DNA of 64,000 bases from F23-B02 sp963633225 (GTDB taxonomy: Bacteria > Bacillota > Clostridia > Oscillospirales > Oscillospiraceae), in assembly GCA_963633225.1 (NCBI GenBank), contig CAVGXR010000042.1, positions 62,001-126,000 of the forward strand. Direction: 5' to 3'. Under the pieces are notes generated by a model. It searched no databases, was not told where the DNA came from, and saw only the letters and a list, made by a program, of their open reading frames with translations. Shown here piece by piece: positions 42,473 through 51,177 of this stretch (positions within the stretch are counted from its first letter, which is position 1; every line of letters begins with the position of its first letter). Made by a program: the position numbers and the translations under genes.

Positions 42473-43525
42473 TTATGCCTCCGATTCGGGCTTTATGTCT
42501 ATCTTAAATCCCGTCAGTCTTGCGGCCAGACGTGCATTCTGACCCTCCTTGCCGATAGCCAGTGAAAGCTGGCTGTCGGGAACTACGACGCGGCAGCTCT
42601 TTCCGTCCTCAAGCATGGTAACGCTGACGACCTCACTGGGAGCGAGCGCCGCCGCAATGTACTCCTCGGGGATCTCGCTGTATTTTATGATATCTATCTT
42701 CTCGCCGCCGAGCTCATCGACGATGCTTGCAACACGGCCTCCCTTGGGTCCTACGCAGGAGCCGATGGGATCGACATCGGGATCAGTGGACCAGACCGCC
42801 ATTTTGGTGCGGCTTCCGGCTTCGCGGGCAATGGACTTTATCTCGACCGTGCCGTCGAAAATCTCGGGCACCTCAAGCTCGAACAGACGCTTTACGAGGC
42901 CAGGATGCGTGCGGCTTATGAGCACCTGCGGGCCCTTGGTAGAGTTTCTTACCTCGACGACATAGACCTTTATGCGGTCGCCCTCCTTGAGAGGCTCGGT
43001 CTTGATCCTCTCATTGGGAGAGAGCATTGCCTCGGTATATTCGCTGTTGGAGCTTATGCGGATGGAGACGCTTCCCGTCCTCGGCTCTATACGGGAGACG
43101 ACACCTGTGAGTATCTCATGCTCCTTGGAGGTAAACTCCTCGTACACGATGCCGCGCTCTGCCTCGCGGATGCCCTGAATTATGACCTGCTTTGCAGACT
43201 GAGCTGCAATGCGGCCAAACTTTTTGGTCTCAACGGGGATCTTTATCGTATCGCCGGGCTTTGCGCGCTTTGTTATCTTCTTTGCGGCCTCGAGGTCTAT
43301 CTCGAGCGCTGGGTCCTCGACCTCCTCGACGGCTACCTTGTTGACGTACATCTCTATGCGCTTTCTGTCCTCGTCAAGCAGGATATCGACATTATCCGCG
43401 CACTCGGGATTATCGCGGCGGAATGCAGTGAGCATGGCCTGCTTTATCTTATCGTACATGTATTCTCTGGGGATACCCTTTTCTTTTTCGAGATCTTCGA
43501 TTGCAGAGAAAAATTCAGCGTTCAT
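42473..43525 (-). CDS. nusA: Transcription termination/antitermination protein NusA
   Basis: RNA polymerase-binding elongation factor affecting pausing, termination and antitermination. The 350 residues contain the N-terminal polymerase-binding domain, an S1 domain (about 135-200, GIVYEEFTSKEHEILTG) and two KH domains (with DPIGSCVGPKGGRV near 250 and SLAIGKEGQNARLAARLTG near 325). Like other Firmicutes NusA it lacks C-terminal acidic repeats. It may regulate its own operon through the leader hairpin. Confidence 0.97.
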   Translation of the reverse strand: MNAEFFSAIEDLEKEKGIPREYMYDKIKQAMLTAFRRDNPECADNVDILLDEDRKRIEMYVNKVAVEEVEDPALEIDLEAAKKITKRAKPGDTIKIPVETKKFGRIAAQSAKQVIIQGIREAERGIVYEEFTSKEHEILTGVVSRIEPRTGSVSIRISSNSEYTEAMLSPNERIKTEPLKEGDRIKVYVVEVRNSTKGPQVLISRTHPGLVKRLFELEVPEIFDGTVEIKSIAREAGSRTKMAVWSTDPDVDPIGSCVGPKGGRVASIVDELGGEKIDIIKYSEIPEEYIAAALAPSEVVSVTMLEDGKSCRVVVPDSQLSLAIGKEGQNARLAARLTGFKIDIKPESEA

Positions 43526-43546
43526 TTTCAGTATACCTCTTCTTTT

Positions 43547-43990
43547 TTATATGGTTATGTGCAGCTTGACCTGCGCAATCTGTTCCTTTTTAAGCTCGGC
43601 GCCGGAGACGATCACATCACCGTCACTGTATCCGTCGAGCGTACCGACGAGGGTCTTTCTCCCCTTAAGCGGCTGATAGAGCTTTACCTCTACCTCGGAG
43701 CCTATATAATGTTCAAAATCCGTCGGGCGCTTGAGCTCACGCTCGGCTCCGGCAGAGCCCACCTCAAACACATAGCTGTCGGGCACTGGGTCTGCTTCAT
43801 CAAGTATCGGGTCGAGCCGGCGGCTTATCGCCTCGCAGTCGGCAATTCCTACGCCGCCCTCCTTGTCGATATACACCCGCAGATACCACGTTCCGGCCTC
43901 TTTTACATATTCAACGCTCCACAGCTCGCAGCCTTCTTCCTCGACCACGGGACGGGCAAGCGCTTCAACCTTATCACTGATCTTACTCAT
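43547..43990 (-). CDS. rimP: Ribosome maturation factor RimP
   Basis: Needed for 30S subunit assembly. The 147 residues show the family patterns GCELWSVEYVKEAG, YLRVYIDKEGGV, CEAISR and YVFEVGSAGAERELK. First gene of the long rimP-ribF operon, with GGAGC before the ATG. Confidence 0.95.
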   Translation of the reverse strand: MSKISDKVEALARPVVEEEGCELWSVEYVKEAGTWYLRVYIDKEGGVGIADCEAISRRLDPILDEADPVPDSYVFEVGSAGAERELKRPTDFEHYIGSEVEVKLYQPLKGRKTLVGTLDGYSDGDVIVSGAELKKEQIAQVKLHITI

Positions 43991-44031
43991 ATAAAGCTCC
44001 TGATTTTATCATCCTCAAAATGCTCAACAAA

Positions 44032-44055
44032 AAGAGTGGGCTGTGACCCACTCTT
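44032..44055 (-). terminator. Hairpin with T-run between the rimP promoter and rimP
   Basis: Nine-bp perfect stem AAGAGTGGG / CCCACTCTT (44032-44040 and 44047-44055), loop of six, then TTTGTTG on the minus strand. It lies downstream of the predicted rimP promoter, so it may be both the vanY terminator and a leader attenuator. Confidence 0.75.
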
Positions 44056-44079
44056 GAATGCTTACTGACTTACTTTACT

Positions 44080-44108
44080 ATAATACCATCTAAGCACCGT
44101 GATTGCAA
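44080..44108 (-). promoter_or_regulatory. Promoter of the rimP-nusA-infB operon
   Basis: TTGCAA (44103-44108), 17-bp spacer, TATTAT (44080-44085) on the minus strand. The expected leader of about 80 nt contains the terminator-like hairpin. Confidence 0.65.
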
Positions 44109-44122
44109 GCATTTTTTAATCA

Positions 44123-44914
44123 TTATTTGTAATGGGCGGCGAATTCCTCAAGGCACATATGGTTTTCCGTGATAAACTCCGCCGCTTCCTTGCCCACATA
44201 TCTGTAGTGCCATGGCTCATCCCAGCCGGTGACGCTTTTTTTATTGCTCGGATAGCGCTTTATAAAGCCAAACTGCGCACAGTTTGCATCGAGCCAGTCA
44301 AAAAATGCCGAATCCATCTTGCTGTAATCGAGCACCTCATACTCCTTGTCGAAAATATCTATTGCAAGGCCGGTCTGATGATCGCTCGTGCCGGGCTTTG
44401 CAATTATCTCCGCCGCAATGCTCTGAGCCTCCTCATAGGTATATGCGCCGTTTTGGCTGAGCTCCGAGGCTTTTTCGTTGAAAAGCTGCTGCTGGTCGGC
44501 ATATGATCTGTATCCCACGCTTATGTACGGCTCAAATCCCGCCTCCTTAGCGGCTGAGACAAGAGCCGAGAGGCTGTCGATAATACGCTTATCCACATAA
44601 GGTCCGTCAGTACCGAACTGCTTGAGCTCCGGCGAATACGACCTCATGGGCGTATCGCTGTTTATGAGAGTATACTGCCAGTCGCTTATTGTCACCGTCG
44701 GAAACTCGAGATCCGCATATTTTTCGAGCGAAGCCTTGCCCGAGGTCTCGTACTCAGCCATGGGATCCGTGAGATTATCGGTCTTTACAAAAACCGAATC
44801 CGAGCCGCCGACAACGATCTCCGATGTGAGCTGAACACGCGAATTAACGATAAGCACAAGCATTGCCGTCATTATCAGCATGAAGAACGTCCATACTGTT
44901 TTCTTTACACGCAC
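44123..44914 (-). CDS. M15 family D,D-carboxypeptidase (VanY/DacB-like)
   Basis: Envelope metallopeptidase that trims the terminal D-alanine of peptidoglycan stems. The 263 residues have one N-terminal membrane anchor (about 7-24). The catalytic domain has zinc-binding SDHQTGLAIDIFD (His and Asp near 176-183) and EPWHYRYVG (His near 235), plus the GYRSYADQQQL motif. The start is GTG at 44914 with GAGGTGA upstream. It follows sigK by 71 bp on the same strand, so it could be under sporulation control. Confidence 0.92.
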   Translation of the reverse strand: MRVKKTVWTFFMLIMTAMLVLIVNSRVQLTSEIVVGGSDSVFVKTDNLTDPMAEYETSGKASLEKYADLEFPTVTISDWQYTLINSDTPMRSYSPELKQFGTDGPYVDKRIIDSLSALVSAAKEAGFEPYISVGYRSYADQQQLFNEKASELSQNGAYTYEEAQSIAAEIIAKPGTSDHQTGLAIDIFDKEYEVLDYSKMDSAFFDWLDANCAQFGFIKRYPSNKKSVTGWDEPWHYRYVGKEAAEFITENHMCLEEFAAHYK

Positions 44915-44985
44915 CCAGACTCACCTCCTCGGAATTTTTCATGCTATTGTACCACAAAGCGCCGGAATACACAAGAAAATTATAC

Positions 44986-45678
44986 TCAGCCGCCGTCGTC
45001 GCCGAGCTCGGCTTTAAGCTTTTCAAGTGCCTTTTTTTCAAGGCGGCTGACATATGAGCGGCTTATCCGGCATATCACCGCCGTTTCCTTCTGGGTCATG
45101 GGCAGGCTGCCGTCAAGTCCGTAGCGCAGACGTATTATCCGCGCCTCACGTTCATCAAGAGCGGTATCCACAAGCTCCCTCAGCTTTCCGCAAAGCTCAA
45201 GCTCTCCGATCCTCTCGCTCATCTCGTCATCCTGCGCGAGGACATCCATGAGCGACAGGCTGTTGCCCTCCCCGTCCGTGTCGAGCACATCGGATAGGCT
45301 CACGTCCCCCATGGTTTTCTTCTGGCTGCGAAAGTGCATGAGTATTTCATTTTCAATGCATCGTGAAGCGTAGGTTGCAAGACGGATGCCGCGGTCGGGA
45401 TTATAGCTGTTTATGCCCTTGATCAACCCGATCGTGCCTATGGATATCAGGTCTTCAATATCGTTTGTCTGCGTATAATATTTCTTGATAATGTGTGCGA
45501 CGAGACGGAGATTGTGCTCAACGAGCACATTTCTCGCCGCTATATCCCCCTCCTGCCAGAGCAGCAGGTTTCTTCGCTCATCCTCCGCCGATAAAGGGCT
45601 CGGAAAAGATCCGCCGGGCGAAAGTCTGAGCATGAGCAGTACGCCGCCGAGCAGCATGGCAAGCGACATTCCAAGCAT
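44986..45678 (-). CDS. sigK: RNA polymerase sigma-K factor (pro-sigma-K)
   Basis: Late mother-cell sporulation sigma factor. The 230 residues begin with a hydrophobic pro-sequence (MLGMSLAMLLGGVLLMLRL), removed in Bacillus by SpoIVFB-type proteolysis. Region 2 follows (EHNLRLVAHIIKKYYTQ, EDLISIGTIGLIKGI, RCIENEILMHFR), then region 4 with the helix-turn-helix ISRSYVSRLEKKA. It is uninterrupted: no skin-type insertion element. The start at 45678 has GGAGGTGAT correctly placed; an upstream in-frame extension is unlikely. The related sigE is not seen in this window. Confidence 0.93.
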   Translation of the reverse strand: MLGMSLAMLLGGVLLMLRLSPGGSFPSPLSAEDERRNLLLWQEGDIAARNVLVEHNLRLVAHIIKKYYTQTNDIEDLISIGTIGLIKGINSYNPDRGIRLATYASRCIENEILMHFRSQKKTMGDVSLSDVLDTDGEGNSLSLMDVLAQDDEMSERIGELELCGKLRELVDTALDEREARIIRLRYGLDGSLPMTQKETAVICRISRSYVSRLEKKALEKLKAELGDDGG

Positions 45679-45755
45679 AGTATCACCTCCGGACATTATA
45701 TTGCTCTCGTGCTTGTACAAATTATATAATTTTCTCAGTCACCGCAGCGCTTGTA

Positions 45756-45783
45756 TTGACAAATTCTTAAAATGTGATATTCT
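45756..45783 (+). promoter_or_regulatory. Promoter of the iron-sulfur flavoprotein gene
   Basis: TTGACA (45756-45761), 16-bp spacer, TATTCT (45778-45783), about 50 nt before the ATG. Confidence 0.65.
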
Positions 45784-45838
45784 TGACGCAGAAGTGTTCA
45801 TACATGAAGCAAAACAACGTAAAGGGAGGAGCAAGATC

Positions 45839-48538
45839 ATGGCATTCAGACCCAAAATACTTGCGCTTGCAAACAAAATCACGCTTGAAGCGCACACCGG
45901 CATACCAAATGTGCCGTCCGACCCAGAGTACCGCATTCTGGCCGAGGTGGTAACAGACGAGCAGGCGGAGGTCGCGCTTGCCTGTAAGGTGCGGCACAGT
46001 CAGACGCTTGAGGAGATCTCGAAAAAATGCGGAAAGAGTCCTGAGCTGACACGGAAGCTTCTGTGGGAGCTCGGAGACGAGGGCGTTGTTGTCGTATACA
46101 CGAGCCCCGACGACGGCGTTGAATACTACACCATGCCCTGCTGGGTACCGGGCATCATGGAGATGATGGTCGGCAACAAGGAGCAGGTCGAGGCTCACCC
46201 CGAAATTGCACGATGCTTTGACGAATACACGCTCAAAAATATGAAGCTCATGACACCGAACCTGCCTCGCGGCATGGGTGTTATGCGCGTTATCCCCGTG
46301 CAGAAGTCTATAGACCTCAACCGTCACGCCGTGAGCTCCGATCAGCTGAGCAAATACATAGAGGGCGCGTGGAAGATCGCCGTCACTGACTGCTCCTGCC
46401 GCAGAACACGCAGGATCATGGGCGAGGGCTGCGGACACCTTGAGGAGGACATGTGCATCATGCTCAACAAGGCAGCCGACTTCCACGTCAAAACAGGACA
46501 CGGACGCGAGATCACCAAGGAAGAGGCATACGAGATACTCAAGCGCGCCGAGGACAACGGCCTCATCCATGAGCTTTCGAACACCGACGGTACAGGTCAG
46601 GTCGGCGGTATATGCAACTGCTGCGAATGCTCCTGCCTGTCGCTGCGCGGAGGCAGGCTGTTCAACACCTCGACGATAATGAAATCCAACTACCGTGCGC
46701 AGGTGGACAGGGAAAAATGCGTCGCCTGCGGTCAGTGCGTCGAAAACTGCCAGATGAATGCTCTGCGCCTCGGGCAGAAGCTGTGCTCGACCGAGCCGCT
46801 GAAAATAAGCCGCTCGGAGTCGCCGGACGATAAGCTCTGGACTAAGGAGCACTGGAACGAAAACTGGCGCGAGAACCGCGAAAATGTCGTCGAAACAGGT
46901 ACAGCGCCCTGCAAGACCAAATGCCCCGCGCACATCGCTGTTCAGGGCTATATAAAGCTTGCTGCGCTCGGCCGATATCAGGAAGCGCTTGAGCTGATAA
47001 AGAAGGAAAACCCCTTCCCCGCTATCTGCGGACGTGTATGTCCGAAGTTCTGCGAGGATGAGTGCACACGCGGAGATATTGACGATCCCATTGCGATCGA
47101 CGACATCAAGAAGTTCATTGCCGAGCAGGACATGAAGGCAGAACACCGCTTCGTACCTAAAATGGTGAATCAGATAGGCAGGATGTATCCGCAGAAGATC
47201 GCCGTAATAGGTGCAGGCCCTGCCGGACTGAGCTGCGCATACTATCTTGCAGTCAAGGGATATCCCGTCACGGTGTTTGAAAAGGAGGATACCCTCGGCG
47301 GTATGATGACGATGGGCATACCTACCTTCAGACTCGAAAAGGACATTGTTATGTCCGAGATTGAGGTGCTCCGTGAGCTGGGTGTTGAGTTCAAAACCGG
47401 CGTTGAGGTCGGCAGGGACATAAGCCTTGACGAGCTCAGAGCACAGGGCTATAAGGCATTTTACATGGCTATCGGCGCACAGAAAAGCTCGCCGCTCGGC
47501 ATTCCCGGCGAGGAGCTTGAGGGCGTTTACGGCGGCGTTGACTTCCTGCGCTCAACGCTGACGGGCAGTGCGATGAAGCTCGGCGAGCGCGTCGCAGTCA
47601 TAGGCGGCGGCAATGTCTCCGTTGACGTTGCACGCAGCGCGATAAGGCTCGGCGCAAAGGACGTAACTCTCGTGTACCGCCGCGGCAGAGACGAGCTCAA
47701 GGCCGATCCCGAAGAAATTGAGGACGCGCTTAACGAGGGTGTGAAGCTCCGGCTTCTCTCCTCCCCTGTTGAGATCATCGGCAAGGACGGCAGGGTCAAG
47801 GCTCTCAAGCTTGAAAAGATGACGCTCGGCGCAGTAGATGCCTCCGGCAGACGCTCCCCCGTTCCCACAGGTGAATTTGAGACGATCGAGGTCGATAATG
47901 TCATCGGCGCGGTAGGTCAGCTCATTGATTGGGGCGGCATAGACAAGGGTGCGATGAAGCTTGATAAAAAAGGCCGGGTCAAGATCGATGAGCTGTCATA
48001 TCAGACCGGCGAGCCGGACGTGTTCGCAGGCGGCGACGTTGTTACGGGTCCTGCCTTTGTTATCCACGCCATAGCCGCCGGCAAGGAGGGCGCGGTGTCG
48101 ATCCATCGCTATGTTCACCCCGGTCAGACGCAGAATCTTGGCCGCGACAGGCGCGTGTTCAGCTCGCTTGACAAGACCAAGGCCGCACTTGCCCTCGGCG
48201 GATACGACGCAGCTCCGCGTCAGAAAACAGCCAACGCATCTGCGGCGAAGGCCAAGAGCACCATGAGTGATCTTCGCGGCACCTTCACCGAGGAGCAGAT
48301 GAAGAAAGAGACCGAGCGCTGTCTCGGCTGCGGTGCGGTCGTTCTCGATGAGGATCGCTGCGTAGGCTGCGGCATATGCACGACAAAGTGCAAGTTTGAC
48401 GCGATAAAGCTTGTCTGGGTCGATGAATTTGTATCGCCGAAGGTTGAAAAGCTTGCACCGCACATCATTGCCGGTATGGCAAAGCGTGGCGGCAAGATCG
48501 CTGTCAAGGCGCTCAAGGACGCTGTGGATAAGCTCTAA
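45839..48538 (+). CDS. Multidomain iron-sulfur flavoprotein (GltD-like oxidoreductase with ferredoxin domains)
   Basis: An 899-residue redox protein. Residues 1-100 look like a winged-helix-type domain. Residues 185-270 hold cysteine clusters (CSCRRT, CGHLEEDMC, CNCCECSC), and a 4Fe-4S ferredoxin motif CVACGQCVENC is at 294-304. From about 355 follows a glutamate-synthase small-subunit-like part: CKTKCPAH and CGRVCPKFCEDEC, then the FAD site GAGPAGLSC near 458-466 and the NAD(P) site GGGNVSVDVA near 570. The C terminus has CLGCG and CVGCGICTTKC (about 820-845). It probably passes electrons between NAD(P)H and an unknown partner. The start at 45839 follows GGAGGAGC; the longer open frame upstream overlaps sigK antisense and has no such site. 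Confidence 0.88.
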   Translation: MAFRPKILALANKITLEAHTGIPNVPSDPEYRILAEVVTDEQAEVALACKVRHSQTLEEISKKCGKSPELTRKLLWELGDEGVVVVYTSPDDGVEYYTMPCWVPGIMEMMVGNKEQVEAHPEIARCFDEYTLKNMKLMTPNLPRGMGVMRVIPVQKSIDLNRHAVSSDQLSKYIEGAWKIAVTDCSCRRTRRIMGEGCGHLEEDMCIMLNKAADFHVKTGHGREITKEEAYEILKRAEDNGLIHELSNTDGTGQVGGICNCCECSCLSLRGGRLFNTSTIMKSNYRAQVDREKCVACGQCVENCQMNALRLGQKLCSTEPLKISRSESPDDKLWTKEHWNENWRENRENVVETGTAPCKTKCPAHIAVQGYIKLAALGRYQEALELIKKENPFPAICGRVCPKFCEDECTRGDIDDPIAIDDIKKFIAEQDMKAEHRFVPKMVNQIGRMYPQKIAVIGAGPAGLSCAYYLAVKGYPVTVFEKEDTLGGMMTMGIPTFRLEKDIVMSEIEVLRELGVEFKTGVEVGRDISLDELRAQGYKAFYMAIGAQKSSPLGIPGEELEGVYGGVDFLRSTLTGSAMKLGERVAVIGGGNVSVDVARSAIRLGAKDVTLVYRRGRDELKADPEEIEDALNEGVKLRLLSSPVEIIGKDGRVKALKLEKMTLGAVDASGRRSPVPTGEFETIEVDNVIGAVGQLIDWGGIDKGAMKLDKKGRVKIDELSYQTGEPDVFAGGDVVTGPAFVIHAIAAGKEGAVSIHRYVHPGQTQNLGRDRRVFSSLDKTKAALALGGYDAAPRQKTANASAAKAKSTMSDLRGTFTEEQMKKETERCLGCGAVVLDEDRCVGCGICTTKCKFDAIKLVWVDEFVSPKVEKLAPHIIAGMAKRGGKIAVKALKDAVDKL

Positions 48539-48550
48539 AACATGCAGTCT

Positions 48551-48581
48551 CAGCCGGACGGGAAACCGTCCGGCTGTTTTT
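48551..48581 (+). terminator. Terminator after the iron-sulfur flavoprotein gene
   Basis: Eleven-bp perfect stem CAGCCGGACGG / CCGTCCGGCTG with a GAAA tetraloop and TTTTT (48577-48581). Confidence 0.92.
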
Positions 48582-48583
48582 AG

Positions 48584-48628
48584 TTGCTTTTTAAGCGCGT
48601 TTGAAGTATTATAAGCTAAATAATACTT
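48584..48628 (+). promoter_or_regulatory. csoR promoter with overlapping palindromic operator
   Basis: TTGCTT (48584-48589), 17-bp spacer, TATTAT (48607-48612). A 9-bp perfect inverted repeat AAGTATTAT / ATAATACTT (48604-48612 and 48620-48628, 7-bp gap) covers the -10 box, the expected place for a self-repressing CsoR site. Confidence 0.6.
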
Positions 48629-48643
48629 AACGGAGGCTTCACA

Positions 48644-49033
48644 ATGCACAGACCTGACGACGGGTTTTACCACGATCACGGCGACGGAATACTCCACTGC
48701 CACGAGATAAAGCCCTGCGAGGATATCACGGAACACGCAGAGCACGAGCACCCACATCACAATCATTCGCATTCGCACACGCAGAGCAAGGCCGTAATAA
48801 ACCGACTTTCCCGTGCCATCGGGCATCTGGAATCGGTCAAGCGCATGGTCGAGGACGAGCGCGACTGCACCGACGTTCTCATCCAGCTTGCAGCCGTGCG
48901 GTCGGCTCTGAGCAGCACCGCACGTGTCATACTCAAGGATCATCTTGAGCACTGCATAAGCGATGCCGTCGAGACCGGCGATGATACCTTTATTGAGGAG
49001 CTCAACGCCGCGATAGACAAATACATTAATTAA
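48644..49033 (+). CDS. csoR: CsoR-family metal-sensing repressor with His-rich N terminus
   Basis: All-helical DUF156/CsoR-type transcriptional repressor, 129 residues. The sensing triad C75, H100 and C104 has the exact Cys-25-His-4-Cys spacing of copper(I)-sensing CsoR, as opposed to the nickel (RcnR) or formaldehyde (FrmR) patterns. A 46-residue N-terminal extension holds 13 histidines and two cysteines and probably binds extra metal. No copper exporter or chaperone gene is next to it. The ATG follows CGGAGG. The palindrome at its promoter suggests self-control. Confidence 0.9.
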   Translation: MHRPDDGFYHDHGDGILHCHEIKPCEDITEHAEHEHPHHNHSHSHTQSKAVINRLSRAIGHLESVKRMVEDERDCTDVLIQLAAVRSALSSTARVILKDHLEHCISDAVETGDDTFIEELNAAIDKYIN

Positions 49034-49082
49034 GCTGACGGGAGTTGAACCCTGTCAGCTTAAGCAGAGCAAAAGTATGCAA

Positions 49083-49112
49083 AAACCGGCTGAGCGAATG
49101 CTCAGCCGGTTT
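49083..49112 (-). terminator. Terminator of ftsZ
   Basis: Thirteen-bp perfect stem AAACCGGCTGAGC / GCTCAGCCGGTTT (49083-49095 and 49100-49112), loop of four, then TTTTTGC on the minus strand. A weaker hairpin at 49031-49062 follows the csoR stop. Confidence 0.9.
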
Positions 49113-49123
49113 GACCGTTAAAT

Positions 49124-50275
49124 TCAGTTGTTTGCGTTGAATATCTTGAAGATGCTGTCGAAGGGATCTTCCTCGCCGGGTGCTTTTGCGGGCTCTTCGG
49201 GTTTCTTCTCGGCTGCCTTTTCACTTGCAGCTGTGAACATACCCTGCTGCTTCTCAAACGAGGGCTCAGCCTTCTTTGCGGGAGCCGCCTGCTGCGCCGC
49301 CGGCTGCTTTGCGGTGGGGGCTTCCTCAAAGCCGGTAGCAATGACGGTAACGCGGATCTCGTCCTGCATCGACTCGTCAAAGGTTGCGCCGAAGATGATG
49401 TTTGCATCGGGATGCGCAGCCTCCTGAACAAGGTTCGCAGCTGCCTCGACATCCTCAAGACCCATATCCTCGGAGCCAGTGATATTTATCAGCACACCGT
49501 GTGCGCCGTTTATCGAGGTCTCCATGAGAGGGCTTGCGACTGCCATGCGTGCAGCATCCTCAGCCTTGCCCTTGCCTGCTGCACGTCCAACGCCCATGTG
49601 AGCGAAGCCTGCGTTCTTCATGATGCAGGTAACATCGGCAAAGTCAAGGTTTATAAAGCCTGTGTTCTTGATAAGATCGGAAATGCTGGTTACTGCCTGA
49701 CGAAGAACGTCGTCGGCTATTTCAAATGCATTTGCGAGGGTCACCTTCTGATCGGTTGCATACTTCAGGCGGTCATTGGGGATTATCAGCAGAGAATCAA
49801 CCTTGCCGAGCATCTCCTTGATGCCCTCGTTTGCCTGATCCATGCGGCGCTTGCCCTCAAACTTGAAGGGCTTTGTGACAACGCCGACCGTGAGTATGCC
49901 TGCCTCACGTGCAATGTCCGCAACGGTGGGAGCTGCGCCCGTGCCAGTGCCGCCGCCCATGCCGGCTGTTATAAATACCATATCGGCATCCTCTACGGCC
50001 TTGGCAATATTATTGCGGCTTTCCTCGGCGCTCTTCTTGCCGACCTCGGGGTCGGAGCCTGCGCCCTGACCATGGGTCAGCTTTTCGCCGATCTGGATCT
50101 TCTGATCGGCATTGGAGACCGCAAGTGCCTGCTTATCGGTGTTTATAGCAATGAACTCAACGCCCTGAGTTCCGGACTTGACCATTCTGTTAACGACGTT
50201 GTTGCCGGCACCGCCGATACCGACGACCTTTATAGTTACGACGTTTTCAGGGCCTACTTCGGCTTTGAAATCCAT
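49124..50275 (-). CDS. ftsZ: Cell division GTPase FtsZ
   Basis: Tubulin-like GTPase that forms the division ring. The 383 residues carry the signature GGGTGTG at 107-113, the T7-loop region with NLDFADVT near 205, a long Ala/Pro/Lys-rich linker (about 315-370) and a C-terminal peptide ending DPFDSIFKIF that would bind FtsA/SepF-type partners. The ATG follows GGAGG. Transcribed from its own promoter at 50345-50373 and probably also from the upstream dcw genes. Confidence 0.98.
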   Translation of the reverse strand: MDFKAEVGPENVVTIKVVGIGGAGNNVVNRMVKSGTQGVEFIAINTDKQALAVSNADQKIQIGEKLTHGQGAGSDPEVGKKSAEESRNNIAKAVEDADMVFITAGMGGGTGTGAAPTVADIAREAGILTVGVVTKPFKFEGKRRMDQANEGIKEMLGKVDSLLIIPNDRLKYATDQKVTLANAFEIADDVLRQAVTSISDLIKNTGFINLDFADVTCIMKNAGFAHMGVGRAAGKGKAEDAARMAVASPLMETSINGAHGVLINITGSEDMGLEDVEAAANLVQEAAHPDANIIFGATFDESMQDEIRVTVIATGFEEAPTAKQPAAQQAAPAKKAEPSFEKQQGMFTAASEKAAEKKPEEPAKAPGEEDPFDSIFKIFNANN

Positions 50276-50344
50276 TTTATTTCCTCCAGTACAGTTATTT
50301 AGAAGACGCGGTATGATCCGCAGTCATATTACGCGATATGTAAC

Positions 50345-50373
50345 ATTTTATAACTTTTTGGCCTCAAGGTCAA
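50345..50373 (-). promoter_or_regulatory. Promoter of ftsZ
   Basis: TTGACC (50368-50373), 17-bp spacer, TAAAAT (50345-50350) on the minus strand. Confidence 0.7.
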
Positions 50374-50404
50374 TAGATTTTTACCCTGCTATGTAAACAA
50401 AGTA

Positions 50405-51175
50405 TTAATTCGGGTTAAAAACGACCTTATCACCGCTTGAAACATCAAGCGTTCCGGCATCATCAGCCGTGAGCTGCGATACAGCCGAGAGCATCTTGCC
50501 GAACTTGTACTCTGTATTGTCCATAGCTCCGAGCTTTACGAGAAAGCGGCTGTCATACTCAAATGTCGGATTACCTGCATCGCTCATGTCAATAGCCGTG
50601 ACCTTGCCGAGAAGTCCGCGGGTCTGTATCTGATAGAGTATATCCGTTAAATAGGCGAGCTTATTCTCCTCGCCGGAGGCGGCCTTTATGTGCTCGCCCG
50701 TTGCGGCCTCGGATACGCTCACGCCGCTTATCATGGCAATATGCTCGCTGTCATCCTGCGATATGCTGCTCAGAAACTTTCCGCTGCTGCTGACAGACCA
50801 CAGCTCGTCCCCAACCTTCAGGCAGCCTACGGCCTTGCTTTCCGTGATCTCGATGACTACGAGGTTCGGCAGGCCGCGGTTTATCTGAACCGAGTCAACA
50901 TACGGAAGCTTCACCGCGACGCGGCTTCCGGCGGCAATGCCGTTTATGAAAAACAGGTTATCGCCTTCTGTTATGCCGGAAGCTTTTATCACCTCATCCG
51001 CGCTGTAGATCGAATTGCCCGTGACCTCGATGCGCGAGACCTTGAAGAACACGCTCATTATGAATATAAGTGCAACTATGACGAGGAAAAACGTCAGCGG
51101 CCTGTTTACATTCCGGCTCAGCTTCGGCTTATACGGATCCTCGCGCTTGCGGTAATAGTCATTTGTATTCGCCAT
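50405..51175 (-). CDS. divIB: Cell division protein FtsQ/DivIB
   Basis: Bitopic division protein that forms a complex with FtsL and DivIC. The 256 residues have a short basic cytoplasmic part, one membrane helix (about 27-45), a POTRA domain (FKVSRIEVTGNSIYSADEVI, about 47-115) and a beta domain. Starts 2 bp after murA. Confidence 0.93.
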   Translation of the reverse strand: MANTNDYYRKREDPYKPKLSRNVNRPLTFFLVIVALIFIMSVFFKVSRIEVTGNSIYSADEVIKASGITEGDNLFFINGIAAGSRVAVKLPYVDSVQINRGLPNLVVIEITESKAVGCLKVGDELWSVSSSGKFLSSISQDDSEHIAMISGVSVSEAATGEHIKAASGEENKLAYLTDILYQIQTRGLLGKVTAIDMSDAGNPTFEYDSRFLVKLGAMDNTEYKFGKMLSAVSQLTADDAGTLDVSSGDKVVFNPN

Positions 51176-51177
51176 TT

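Noticed and set aside
42905..44068. 387-codon open frame on the plus strand over nusA and rimP
   Set aside because: Antisense to two conserved operon genes and crossing their junction; no homology visible.
45679..45740. Sigma-E promoter for sigK
   Set aside because: TATATAATTT and AATATAAT are roughly in place upstream, but the match to sigma-E elements is too weak to call.
45485..45838. 118-codon N-terminal extension of the iron-sulfur flavoprotein frame
   Set aside because: It overlaps sigK antisense, contains low-complexity serine-rich sequence, and a strong GGAGGAGC site precedes the ATG at 45839.
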